The translations under genes and the position numbers were made by a program. Shown piece after piece: positions 1-6,700 of a stretch of DNA of 11,388 bases; within the stretch, counting starts at the first letter, position 1, and every line of letters begins with the position of its first letter. The stretch spans positions 1-11,388 of the forward strand of contig JBKDZR010000125.1 in the NCBI GenBank assembly GCA_047971485.1, given 5' to 3'. The stretch comes from JBKDZR01 sp047971485 (lineage in GTDB: Bacteria > Pseudomonadota > Alphaproteobacteria > Rhodobacterales > Rhodobacteraceae). The notes beneath the pieces are model-generated. The model did not search any database. It had not been told where the DNA came from and worked only from the letters and a program-made list of their open reading frames with translations.

Positions 1-1
1 T

Positions 2-67
2 GGCGCGGCGCCCGTTCCGGGCTTGTCCCGCGCCGAGGGGATAAACGACAGCTTTGTCCACAAAGCT
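2..67. repeat. Inverted repeats downstream of the NUDIX gene
   Basis: Two dyads lie between the window edge and the end of the NUDIX gene. AGCTTTGT (50-57) pairs perfectly with ACAAAGCT (60-67). GGCGCGG (2-8) pairs with CCGCGCC (28-34) and encloses a nested GCCCG-TTC-CGGGC hairpin (10-22). Read on the minus strand, the first dyad begins 26 nt after the NUDIX stop codon, so it could end that transcript, but no clear T-run follows. I see no gene in positions 1-93. This is a structural observation and the terminator role is an inference. Confidence 0.35.
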
Positions 68-93
68 GATGGTCAACCCTCATGGCTGTTGCT

Positions 94-792
94 TTATTCG
101 GGTTCGGGCAGGGCGTGGCCGCCAAGCTGGCGAAACAGGCTTTCCTCGGTGCTGTTGTCGAAAAAAGGCACTGTCGCAGGCGGCTGGCCACTGTGTATCA
201 GGCGGGCGACCTCGGCCAGAACGACCTCGGTGATGAAGGGCAGATTAAAGGCCCGGGCCCGCGCGATGGGCACCCATTGCAGGGCGCTCAGTTCATCCGA
301 GGCCCGCGAGAAATCATCGGCATCGCCCTGGATCGCATCGGCACGGGCCATGAAAAACCGGGCATCGAACCGGCGCGGACGGCCCTTGGGGGTGATCGCC
401 CGGAATACATAGGTCAGACCGGCGGCCGAGGGCCGGTATCCGGTGGCGGCGAACCCGGCCCAATCGGCGGGCGGGTCGGGCCAAGTGCCGGCATCGCCCA
501 GGATCAGGCCGGTTTCTTCCCAGGTCTCGCGCACGGCGGCGGCGGTCAAGGCATGGGCCAGATCCGGGCCGCCATCCTCGGCCAGGATCTTCATGCAGTT
601 GTCTGCAGGCAGGCCGGCCAGGGGGATCTGGCTGTCGCCCGGATCAACGGCCCCGCCGGGAAAGACGAACTTGTTGGGCATGAAGGCGGCTTTGGCCCCG
701 CGTTGCCCCATAAGGACCTCGGGCCCGGCTGCGCCATCGCGGGCCAGCAGCACGGTGGCCGCGTGGCGGATCGCTGTCTTGTCTGTCGTCAC
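94..792 (-). CDS. NUDIX hydrolase with a split Nudix box (NUDT19-like)
   Basis: This 232-residue protein is probably a cytoplasmic pyrophosphohydrolase acting on a nucleotide-linked substrate (X-P-P-nucleoside); the exact substrate cannot be read from sequence. The Nudix box is divided: its glycine-rich start is GGAVD at residues 46-50, and the metal-binding half RETWEETG is at 88-95, with about 37 residues inserted between them. The E-E pair of REx-xEE is intact, so it should be active. A long insertion inside the box is typical of the NUDT19/RP2-like branch, some members of which cleave CoA esters; that link is family knowledge, not shown here. The start is GTG at 792-790, with GGGAG a few bases upstream as ribosome binding site. 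It follows the DUF983 gene by 33 nt on the same strand and is probably cotranscribed with it. Confidence 0.88.
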   Translation of the reverse strand: MTTDKTAIRHAATVLLARDGAAGPEVLMGQRGAKAAFMPNKFVFPGGAVDPGDSQIPLAGLPADNCMKILAEDGGPDLAHALTAAAVRETWEETGLILGDAGTWPDPPADWAGFAATGYRPSAAGLTYVFRAITPKGRPRRFDARFFMARADAIQGDADDFSRASDELSALQWVPIARARAFNLPFITEVVLAEVARLIHSGQPPATVPFFDNSTEESLFRQLGGHALPEPE

Positions 793-825
793 CCGGTTCT
801 CCCATCTTGCCAGGGCAGGGATGGA

Positions 826-1218
826 TCAGGCGTTTTGCTTGATCGCGCCGAACCCGTGCATCCGCTTGGCCCATTGAATCCCGACGATCATGCCTTTGAA
901 CCGGGGCAGCAGGAACAGCGACAGCGCCACACACCCGGCCGAGAACACCAGCGCCATGGTCAGCGGATCCGGGCGCATTGTTTGATAGGCGACCAGGATC
1001 AGCGGGGCCATCAGGTGCCCGACCACCAGGATGGTCAGATAGGCGGGGCCGTCATCGGCGCGCTGGGGGGTCAGATCCTCGCCGCAAACCGGGCAGGCGG
1101 GCCGGACCTTGAGATAGCCCTCAAGGATGGCGCCCTCGCCACATTTGGGGCAACGGCAGCGCAACCCCCTCAGGACAGCGGGTTTCAGCGGGCGTTCGGC
1201 AGGTTCGGTTTGGGGCAT
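826..1218 (-). CDS. DUF983 family zinc-ribbon membrane protein
   Basis: This is a 130-residue protein of the DUF983 family, common in alphaproteobacteria and without an established function. An N-terminal zinc-ribbon-like part has two CxxC pairs (C23/C26 and C42/C45, with an extra C21). Two hydrophobic segments follow at about residues 60-80 and 86-107, so it is probably an inner-membrane protein with a cytoplasmic metal knuckle. The frame is open further up to a TTG at 1239, but I chose the ATG at 1218-1216: AGGAG lies 11 nt upstream of it, and the predicted transcription start from the promoter at 1246-1274 falls near 1239, which would leave no leader for the TTG start. The NUDIX gene follows 33 nt downstream, giving a two-gene operon. 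Confidence 0.88.
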   Translation of the reverse strand: MPQTEPAERPLKPAVLRGLRCRCPKCGEGAILEGYLKVRPACPVCGEDLTPQRADDGPAYLTILVVGHLMAPLILVAYQTMRPDPLTMALVFSAGCVALSLFLLPRFKGMIVGIQWAKRMHGFGAIKQNA

Positions 1219-1245
1219 GATGTGCGGGGCTCCTGTCAATGGCGC

Positions 1246-1274
1246 ATTATGACGTGGTGCAGGACATTTGCCAA
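1246..1274 (-). promoter_or_regulatory. Sigma-70-type promoter for DUF983-NUDIX
   Basis: On the minus strand, TTGGCA (1274-1269) and CATAAT (1251-1246) are separated by exactly 17 bp, each matching the sigma-70 consensus at five of six positions. Transcription would begin near 1239, about 20 nt before the ATG at 1218. The leader then contains the AGGAG ribosome binding site. The position between divergent genes is as expected for a promoter. Confidence 0.65.
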
Positions 1275-1406
1275 TGCGTCCAGCTGTGCGCTGATGCCGC
1301 TGTTTGAACGCCCGGCCAAATGGTTTCGGTGCGGCACAGGGCCGCTATGCGCTGGTCCTCCCGGCCTGATGCTACGGCAAGTGCAGGATTTTTCGACACC
1401 CGCGAC

Positions 1407-1433
1407 GGAATTTCCCTGGGCGTGCGTTTCAAA
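1407..1433 (+). promoter_or_regulatory. Candidate ECF sigma (sigma-E-like) promoter before the EF-hand gene
   Basis: GGAATTT (1407-1413), a 15-bp spacer, and TCAAA (1429-1433) resemble the sigma-E class consensus GGAACTT-N15/16-TCAAA, with one mismatch in the upstream element. The site ends about 48 nt before the EF-hand start codon. An ECF sigma factor is encoded two genes along in the same direction, which would fit autoregulation. I saw no convincing sigma-70 promoter in this interval. The optimal sequence of this particular sigma factor is unknown, so the assignment is tentative. Confidence 0.4.
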
Positions 1434-1480
1434 ACTATCGGCGCGGCAAGGTGCCCGCCTGTGAACATGAGGAAAAGACC

Positions 1481-1930
1481 ATGAAACGCATCACAGTTTC
1501 CGTACTGGCCGCGTCGCTTCTGGGTGCCGGGATCGCCGGTGCGCAGGATGCGCCGGCTACGCCTGGGGCCATGACGCCGGGTGACCGCTCGGCCGCCTTC
1601 ATCGAACGTTTCGATACCGATGGCGATGGCGCAGTCACGGCCGAAGAGATGGAAACCTACCGTCTGCGCCATTTCACCGCTGCGGATGCTAATGGCGACG
1701 GCATGCTGTCGGCCGAGGAACTGGCGGCGATGAGCGAGATGATGGCCGAGGAACGCCAGACGATGCGTGTCGAACGGATGCTGGAACGCTTCGATGCCAA
1801 TGGCGACGGGATGCTGTCGGCTGATGAACTGCCCGGTCAGAAGGGCCAGGGTCGTCAGATGCAGGGCAAGGGGAAATGGGGGGAACGCCACAAGGGCGAT
1901 CGCGGCCACTGTCCCCGTTCCGGCCAGTGA
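1481..1930 (+). CDS. Secreted EF-hand calcium-binding protein
   Basis: This 149-residue protein has a signal peptide (basic start, hydrophobic stretch to about residue 20, likely cleavage after A21), so it is probably periplasmic. Three canonical 12-residue EF-hand loops are visible at 45-56, 69-80 and 105-116, each with D at positions 1 and 5, D or N at 3, and E at 12. All should bind calcium. The C-terminal ~30 residues are rich in Gly, Lys, Arg and His, with one Cys, and have no recognisable fold. The start is the ATG at 1481, with GAGGA 7 nt upstream; an in-frame GTG at 1451 would put a charged segment ahead of the signal peptide and is less likely. It lies 54 nt upstream of the ECF sigma gene and may be a target or input of that system. 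Its function beyond calcium binding is unknown. Confidence 0.85.
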   Translation: MKRITVSVLAASLLGAGIAGAQDAPATPGAMTPGDRSAAFIERFDTDGDGAVTAEEMETYRLRHFTAADANGDGMLSAEELAAMSEMMAEERQTMRVERMLERFDANGDGMLSADELPGQKGQGRQMQGKGKWGERHKGDRGHCPRSGQ

Positions 1931-1984
1931 TCTGATCTGTTCGGCAGCCTTTCGCGGGTCTGCCGGATATGCGATGGAAGCGGG

Positions 1985-2572
1985 ATGAACGTGCCATTTG
2001 ATGCGGGATCCGAAGACAGCGACGACCGGTTGATGGCGCGCTATGCCGCAGGCGACAGGGCAGCAGCCAGGGTGTTGATCGACCGGCTGACACCGCGGGT
2101 TCTGGCGGTGGCCTATCGCTATCTGGGCGATCGCGCCGAAGCCGAGGACGTGGCGCAGGAGGCCATGTTGCGCTTGTGGCGTCTGGCTCCGGATTGGCAG
2201 CCGGGGCGCGCACGGGTGTCAACCTGGCTTTACCGGGTGACGTTGAACCTGTGTACGGACAGACGCAGGCGGCGGCGCGATGTGCCGCTGCCGGATGAGG
2301 CCGAGCCGGAAGATCTGGATCAGGCCGCGCCGTTGGACCGGATCCAGGACCGTCAGCGCATGGCGGCGCTGGATGCGGCCCTGGCCGATTTGCCGGATCG
2401 ACAGCGGCAGGCGGTGATCCTGCGCAATATCGAGGGGCTTGCGAACCCCGAGATTGCCGAGATCATGGGCTTGACGGTCGAGGCGGTGGAAAGCCTGGCC
2501 GCGCGGGGTCGGCGGGCATTGAAAGGGGCGCTGGCGGGGCAGCGCGCAGCTTTGGGGTATGACGATGGTTGA
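1985..2572 (+). CDS. ECF-type RNA polymerase sigma factor
   Basis: This 195-residue sigma-70 family protein has only regions 2 and 4, the layout of extracytoplasmic function sigma factors. Region 2 spans about residues 14-98, including the core-binding DVAQEAMLRLW stretch (55-65) and the promoter -10 recognition segment beginning WLYRV (81-85), ending in an unusual run of six arginines (93-98). Region 4 spans about 127-182, with LPDRQRQAV and a helix-turn-helix near 154-177. It should direct RNA polymerase to a dedicated promoter set when released from an anti-sigma factor. GGAAG lies 4 nt before the ATG. The 3' end overlaps the start of the next gene, as expected for a translationally coupled sigma/anti-sigma pair. 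The ECF subgroup was not determined. Confidence 0.93.
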   Translation: MNVPFDAGSEDSDDRLMARYAAGDRAAARVLIDRLTPRVLAVAYRYLGDRAEAEDVAQEAMLRLWRLAPDWQPGRARVSTWLYRVTLNLCTDRRRRRRDVPLPDEAEPEDLDQAAPLDRIQDRQRMAALDAALADLPDRQRQAVILRNIEGLANPEIAEIMGLTVEAVESLAARGRRALKGALAGQRAALGYDDG

Positions 2573-2933
2573 GAGCGATGACATGCTGACCGATTCGGAC
2601 CTTGATGGGATTTTCGCGGTTGCGCGACGGCAGCGGGCGGATTTGCCCACCGATCTGCGCGCCCGCATCCTGGCAGATGCCGACCGGGTTCTGCCTGTGG
2701 TCCGACACCGTCCCGATCCCTCCACGGTTCTGCGTGGCGGGGGATGGGCGCGCTGGCTGGAACGGCTGGTCTGGCCGACCGGGCTGGGGCTGGCTTCGGC
2801 AGCCGGACTGGCGGTGGGGCAAAGCCCGGCGTTGTTCGAACGCCTGCTGACGGCAGGGGTTTTCGAAAGCACGCTGGGCTATGATGTCACATACCATCTG
2901 CCGGTTCTGGCCGGTCTGCTTGGAGGATACTGA
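2565..2933 (+). CDS. Small probable membrane protein, likely anti-sigma factor
   Basis: This 122-residue protein belongs to no family I recognise by sequence. The N-terminal ~60 residues are soluble and charged, with a run ending LPTDLRARILADAD at about 28-40. A hydrophobic segment at about 68-86 could cross the membrane once, and the last ten residues are again hydrophobic. Overlap with the ECF sigma gene, and placement between it and a membrane-anchored sensor, suggest it is the anti-sigma factor holding the sigma factor at the membrane, by analogy with CnrY. That is inferred from position and layout only. The start is uncertain: ATG codons at 2559, 2565 and 2583 are in frame. I chose 2565 because GGGG at 2554-2557 is 7 nt upstream; 2559 would be too close to it. 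Confidence 0.72.
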   Translation: MVESDDMLTDSDLDGIFAVARRQRADLPTDLRARILADADRVLPVVRHRPDPSTVLRGGGWARWLERLVWPTGLGLASAAGLAVGQSPALFERLLTAGVFESTLGYDVTYHLPVLAGLLGGY

Positions 2934-2934
2934 C

Positions 2935-3426
2935 ATGGGCACGGAACCGGGGCGCACGGGGCGCTGGCTGAAGATAGCGCTGTTCGCCTCGTTGACGATG
3001 AATGTGCTGATCATTTGTGCGGTGATCGGCGTGGCGGTGACCTCATTGGGGGGAGGCGAAAACAGCCCCCGGGTGCGGGACCGCACGTTGTTTCCGCTGA
3101 TCGCCATGCTGCCGCGTGAAGATCGTGCTGCTCTGGGGCTGGGGTTCGGTATGGCTGCGTCCGGGCGCGGCGCCGCAGACGAGGGCTGGCAGCAGACGCG
3201 CAATGCCCTCTATGGCGAGATCCTGGCCGACCCTTTCGATGCCGACCGCTTTGCCGCCCATCTTGCCGCGCGCCGCATGATCCGCGGAGATGAGGCCGCG
3301 CGCCTGGAACAGGCCCTGGCCCGGCATATCGCGGCCATGGAGGCAGCGGATCGCCAGGCCTATGCCGAACGCTTGATGCGCCTGGGCGGGCACAAACAGG
3401 GCGGAAACCGCCGGGACCGTCCCTGA
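2935..3426 (+). CDS. Membrane-anchored periplasmic heavy-metal sensor-like protein (CnrX/ZraP-type)
   Basis: This 163-residue protein has a short cytoplasmic start, one transmembrane segment (about residues 12-36) and a helical periplasmic domain, as in the Metal_resist/CnrX group. In that group such proteins sense metal or envelope stress and pass the signal to an anti-sigma factor. The last helices contain H131 and M135, the H-x3-M spacing I recall for the CnrX metal ligands H119 and M123. The N-terminal histidine ligands of CnrX are not obvious, so metal binding is uncertain. The start is the ATG at 2935, with GGAGG 8 nt upstream; the open frame further up lies within the preceding gene. 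Only one base separates it from the previous stop codon, so it belongs to the sigma operon. It ends 20 bp from the convergent PleD-like gene. Confidence 0.78.
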   Translation: MGTEPGRTGRWLKIALFASLTMNVLIICAVIGVAVTSLGGGENSPRVRDRTLFPLIAMLPREDRAALGLGFGMAASGRGAADEGWQQTRNALYGEILADPFDADRFAAHLAARRMIRGDEAARLEQALARHIAAMEAADRQAYAERLMRLGGHKQGGNRRDRP

Positions 3427-3446
3427 AAGCGACTTGCCAGGCAGGT

Positions 3447-4862
3447 TCAAGCGGCTGAGCGGGCGACGGTGATCTTATCGCGCCCGTCGGATTTCGCGCG
3501 CAGCAGGGCCTGGTCGGCGATTTGCAGAACATCCTCGGGGCGTGGTGGAACTGTGCACAGGATTTCAGGCATATAACACGCCAGGCCGATACTGGCGGTC
3601 ACCGTGATCCCTTCGGGGACCCCAGGATCCCGGACCGGCAGGCCGCGCAGGGCATGGCGGATGCGATCGGCGACGACGGATCCGGAATCCAGTGTGGTAT
3701 CGGGCAGGGCGATGAGGAATTCCTCGCCACCGATGCGCGCGATCAGATCGGCGGAACTGACACTTTTGCGGATCCGGCGGGCGACCTCGACAAGAACGCG
3801 GTCGCCCGAGGCATGCCCAAAGGTGTCGTTGATCGCCTTGAAGCGGTCGAGATCAGCCACCATCACGGTCACGGCGCGCCCGGTTTCGCAGGCCGTGGCC
3901 AGCAGATCGGCCAGGCGGGGCAGGGCCACCCGGCGGTTGTAAAGGCCGGTCAGTGGATCGCGCGCCGCCAGCCGCAGCCCGGCGGAAATCGTGTTGCGCA
4001 GCGCATCGCGCCGGCGTTTCAACTGCAACTGTCGGTCGATCCGCGCGGCCAGCTCCGCCGGGTCGTCGTCGAATTGCACATCGTCGGCCCCGATATCCAG
4101 GGCCGTTGCCGCCAGTTCGGCGGCGGTGGGATCGGATTCGCTGACCCGTCCCTCGGCCGTTACGGGCACGATTGCCAACAGGATCGCCGCATCGCGGGTT
4201 GCCGACCGGCTGCGCAGTTCCGAGATCAGCCGCAAGGCCTGGCCGCCCTTTTCGGCCTGGGTCAGCAGCACGAAGGCGCGACCGGCCAGATCAGCAGGTT
4301 GCCGCAGCAGGGTATCGGCAAAGGCCGAGCACCGCACCACGCCGCCAAAGGCCTGTTCGAGGGGGCGGCTTAGGGCATTGATGCGGGTTTGATCCAGCGC
4401 GATCAGATTCACCGTCTCGGCGGCGCGAAATTCGGCTGCCGCCTCATTCATACCGACGCTGCAGGACAGGCCCGCCTGTCCAATCAATTCGGCATCGGTG
4501 CCGCGTTCGCGCATCACCCGCCGCAATGTGGCCAGCAGCAGGTCCTCGTCCAGCGGACGGTGCAGCACGGCGGCGGCCCCTGCACGGATGGCATCTGCCC
4601 TGTCCGCAGCTGTGGCATTGGCCGACAGCAGAATCACCGGGCAGGGGGGTGTCGCGCCTGTCCCGCAGGCCGCCTGCAACGGGGTTTGCCAGCCGTTATC
4701 GGCATCCAGGATCATCGCATCCAGGGATCCGTTGGCAGCAAAGGTTGTGATTTCCGCAGAGGATCCAGCCTGAACGACATCGTAATATGCCGCCGCAAGT
4801 TTGCAGCGCAATACGATCCGGTTGGTGACAACCGCGTCGCTGATCAGGATCCGTCCGGCCAT
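3447..4862 (-). CDS. pleD: PleD-like diguanylate cyclase (REC-REC-GGDEF)
   Basis: This 471-residue response regulator makes cyclic di-GMP from two GTP, and in PleD proteins controls the motile-to-sessile switch. A first receiver domain spans about 1-120 with the phosphorylation site D53. A degenerate second receiver spans about 150-285. The GGDEF domain spans about 295-468, with RDPLTGLYNRR (301-311), DLDRFKAINDTFGH (337-350) and signature GGEEF (378-382), so catalysis should be intact. Departures from Caulobacter PleD: the acidic pair of the first receiver is S8-D9-A10 rather than two aspartates, the conserved Lys is Arg (HRP at 101-103), and the RxxD inhibitory site reads S369-x-x-D372, so product inhibition may be weak or lost. 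AGGGAAG lies 7 nt before the ATG at 4862. It is divergent from the DUF3572 gene, an arrangement seen in other alphaproteobacteria. Confidence 0.92.
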   Translation of the reverse strand: MAGRILISDAVVTNRIVLRCKLAAAYYDVVQAGSSAEITTFAANGSLDAMILDADNGWQTPLQAACGTGATPPCPVILLSANATAADRADAIRAGAAAVLHRPLDEDLLLATLRRVMRERGTDAELIGQAGLSCSVGMNEAAAEFRAAETVNLIALDQTRINALSRPLEQAFGGVVRCSAFADTLLRQPADLAGRAFVLLTQAEKGGQALRLISELRSRSATRDAAILLAIVPVTAEGRVSESDPTAAELAATALDIGADDVQFDDDPAELAARIDRQLQLKRRRDALRNTISAGLRLAARDPLTGLYNRRVALPRLADLLATACETGRAVTVMVADLDRFKAINDTFGHASGDRVLVEVARRIRKSVSSADLIARIGGEEFLIALPDTTLDSGSVVADRIRHALRGLPVRDPGVPEGITVTASIGLACYMPEILCTVPPRPEDVLQIADQALLRAKSDGRDKITVARSAA

Positions 4863-4947
4863 TTTGGCGCTTCCCTTTGAAAACTGGGTGGCTTCACTTT
4901 CTTACCCGAAGAGTTAAAAAATGATTTCTCGAATTGGAGGAACACGG

Positions 4948-5250
4948 ATGGATCGGCGGAAATCCGAGCATGCGGGGGCTTTGGCCAGTGCATCTTTGGC
5001 AGGGGCGGCGTTGGCTTGGATCGCCGAAACCGATGATTTGTTGCGCATCTTCCTGTCTTCGACGGGGCTGGATCCGGATGATCTGCGCCGCCGGTCCGAT
5101 GATCCAGAACTTCTGGCGGCGGTTCTCGATTTCGTGATGATGGATGACCACTGGGTGATGGGCTGTGCCGCGGCCGCAGGGGTTGCCCCGGAACGTTTGG
5201 TTGCCGCCCGTGCGCAGTTGCCGGGGGGCATGGATCACCACTGGACCTGA
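4948..5250 (+). CDS. DUF3572 family protein
   Basis: This 100-residue, mostly helical soluble protein belongs to DUF3572, an alphaproteobacterial family of unknown function. Family features visible are the stretch TDDLLRIFLSSTGLDPDDLR, a central LLAAVLDFVMMDD segment, and a late ARAQLPGG. It is often encoded next to pleD, as here, where the two genes diverge. I chose the ATG at 4948 because GGAGG (4936-4940) lies 7 nt upstream; the frame extends to an ATG at 4921 with no ribosome binding site. The upstream region is AT-rich, with a weak candidate promoter (TTGAAA at 4877-4882). The HAD gene follows after 65 nt. Confidence 0.85.
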   Translation: MDRRKSEHAGALASASLAGAALAWIAETDDLLRIFLSSTGLDPDDLRRRSDDPELLAAVLDFVMMDDHWVMGCAAAAGVAPERLVAARAQLPGGMDHHWT

Positions 5251-5315
5251 GCGTGGTCAGGAAAACGTTGAGAACGGGGGCGGGCTCGGGCATACTTGCG
5301 GTGGGAGGACGTTAA

Positions 5316-6032
5316 ATGCCGAAATTTGACGCTATCCTGTTCGACAAGGACGGCACGCTGTTCGATTTTCACAAGACCTGGGGACATTGGTCCCGGTCTT
5401 TTCTCATCGATATTGCCGGCGGGGACATGGACGCCGCGCGGCGGATGGCCCGGGCTGTGGATTTCGATTTGGATGCAGTGCGTTACAAGGAGAACTCCAT
5501 CCTGGTCGCGGCCACCCCGCACGAGATTGCCGAAGTGCTTTTGCCGTATCTGCCGGAGGCCAGCCTGGCTGCGCTGGTCTGTCGGATGAACGCGTTGTCG
5601 GCTGATGTCGAGCAACAGCAGGCCACGCCGCTGACGCCGCTGTTCGCCGAACTTCTGGCCCGTGACCTGCGGATCGGTGTGGTGACCAATGATTGCGAAA
5701 TGCCGGCGCGCTCCCATCTGGCGGCCTCGGGGGTGCTGCACCTTCTCGATACGGTGATCGGCTGCGACAGTGGCTTTGCGGCGAAACCTGCGCCCGACAT
5801 GCTGTTGGCCTTTGCCGAAACCGCGATGATTGAGCCGGCGGCCGTGGCCGTGGTTGGCGACAGTCCCCATGACATGATCGCCGCGCGTGCCGCCGGCATG
5901 ACCCCGGTGGGGGTGCTGACGGGCATGGCGACCCGTGGTCAGCTGACCGGCCTGGCCGATATCATCCTGCCCAGTATTGCAGGCCTGCCGCGTTGGCTCG
6001 ATAGCCTGCGTCTGCCCGAGACGGCCGCCTGA
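5316..6032 (+). CDS. HAD-superfamily hydrolase, phosphoglycolate phosphatase-like
   Basis: This 238-residue cytoplasmic phosphatase has all four HAD motifs: FDKDGTL with nucleophile D10 and acid D12, VVTND with T124, K157 in AAKPAPD, and VGDSPHD with D182 and D186. A cap region spans about residues 17-100. It resembles the Gph/PGP branch of small-molecule phosphatases, which remove phosphate from substrates such as 2-phosphoglycolate. Nothing here (no Calvin-cycle gene nearby) fixes the substrate, so gph should not be assigned. The start is ATG 5316, with GGGAGG 7 nt upstream. Motif I reads FDKDGTL rather than the commoner FDLDGTL, which occurs in part of the family. Confidence 0.88.
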   Translation: MPKFDAILFDKDGTLFDFHKTWGHWSRSFLIDIAGGDMDAARRMARAVDFDLDAVRYKENSILVAATPHEIAEVLLPYLPEASLAALVCRMNALSADVEQQQATPLTPLFAELLARDLRIGVVTNDCEMPARSHLAASGVLHLLDTVIGCDSGFAAKPAPDMLLAFAETAMIEPAAVAVVGDSPHDMIAARAAGMTPVGVLTGMATRGQLTGLADIILPSIAGLPRWLDSLRLPETAA

Positions 6033-6105
6033 GCTGGTACGATTTTCCCTTTTGTTAAGATTTCGGCGCTACCCCATCCGGGGGGAGCAACTCGTCGGAC
6101 TGATT

Positions 6106-6693
6106 ATGCATGGCTTATTCAACAGGGCGCTTCACTGGTTTGTGCGGGATACGGGTGGGGCCCATATCTGGCGCGACATCGCCCGTGCGATGCAGGTGCC
6201 CGAGACCGGGTTCGAGGCCGTTTTGATCTATGATGATGCCGTAACCGAAAAGCTGTTGGCCTTGGCGTCTATGCGGCTGGGAAAGACGCGCGACATCCTG
6301 TTGGAGGATCTGGGCACCTATCTGGTGTCGAACCCCAATCTCGAACCGTTGCGGCGGTTGCTGCGCTTTGGCGGTGCAACCTATCCGGAATTCTTGTACT
6401 CGCTGGATGACTTGCCCCGGCGGGCCCGGCTGGCGGTACCGGATCTGGACGTGCCGCAGATTGAGGTCAGCGCGCGTGGCCCCAACCTGTTCGCGGTGCA
6501 TTGCTGGTCCAACTTTGCCGGTTTCAGCCGTGTTCTGGGGGGGATGCTGCGCAGTATCGCCGATGATTATGGCGCCCTGGTCCTGATTGATTTCAGTGAC
6601 AGCGATGGCGATGGCGCCGAGGACATGCTGAAAGTCGAGGTGCTGCGCAGCGCCTTTGTGCCAGGGCGGCCATTCCGGCTGCATCGGGGGTAG
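6106..6693 (+). CDS. H-NOX-like protein lacking the heme-ligating histidine
   Basis: This 195-residue protein fits the heme NO/O2-binding (H-NOX, HNOB) fold over its full length, including the helical N-terminal part and the LLRFGG....EFLYSLDDL segment (85-103). H-NOX proteins normally hold heme through a proximal His in this segment (H102 in the Thermoanaerobacter protein) and bind its propionates with YxSxR. Here the aligned residue is P104 (codon CCC, 6415-6417) and YxSxR reads C133-W-S-N-F137. Heme binding in the usual way is therefore unlikely. CAY to CCC needs two changes if the original codon was CAT and one if it was CAC, and loss of YxSxR argues against a simple read error. The start is ATG 6106; the ribosome binding site is weak (GGA 6 nt upstream), and a strong GGGGGAG lies 18 nt upstream. 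It ends 7 nt before the cyclase gene and probably acts with it. It resembles the heme-free alpha subunit H-NOX of animal guanylate cyclase. Confidence 0.8.
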   Translation: MHGLFNRALHWFVRDTGGAHIWRDIARAMQVPETGFEAVLIYDDAVTEKLLALASMRLGKTRDILLEDLGTYLVSNPNLEPLRRLLRFGGATYPEFLYSLDDLPRRARLAVPDLDVPQIEVSARGPNLFAVHCWSNFAGFSRVLGGMLRSIADDYGALVLIDFSDSDGDGAEDMLKVEVLRSAFVPGRPFRLHRG

Positions 6694-6700
6694 CGCGCAG

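Noticed and set aside
82..1464. Long plus-strand open frame (460 codons) over the NUDIX and DUF983 genes
   Set aside because: It is antisense to two genes with clear family motifs, and its translation is Gly/Gln/His-rich with no domain, as expected of a GC-rich shadow frame.
1247..1909. Minus-strand open frame of 220 codons opposite the EF-hand gene
   Set aside because: The plus strand encodes a signal peptide and three EF-hand loops; the antisense product has no recognisable feature.
3427..3446. Bidirectional terminator between the convergent sensor and PleD-like genes
   Set aside because: Only a short imperfect CTTG/CAAG dyad is present, with no T-run on either strand.
4914..4928. Possible CtrA site (TTAA-N7-TTAA) upstream of the DUF3572 gene
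   Set aside because: Only the first half matches; the second is TTTC.
3620..5076. Cluster of GGATCC hexamers
   Set aside because: The count is only modestly above the rough expectation for this composition, and the copies fall in coding sequence with no regular spacing.
6034..6052. Possible sigma-54 promoter before the H-NOX gene
   Set aside because: TGGTACG resembles the -24 element, but no TTGC-type -12 element follows at the right distance.
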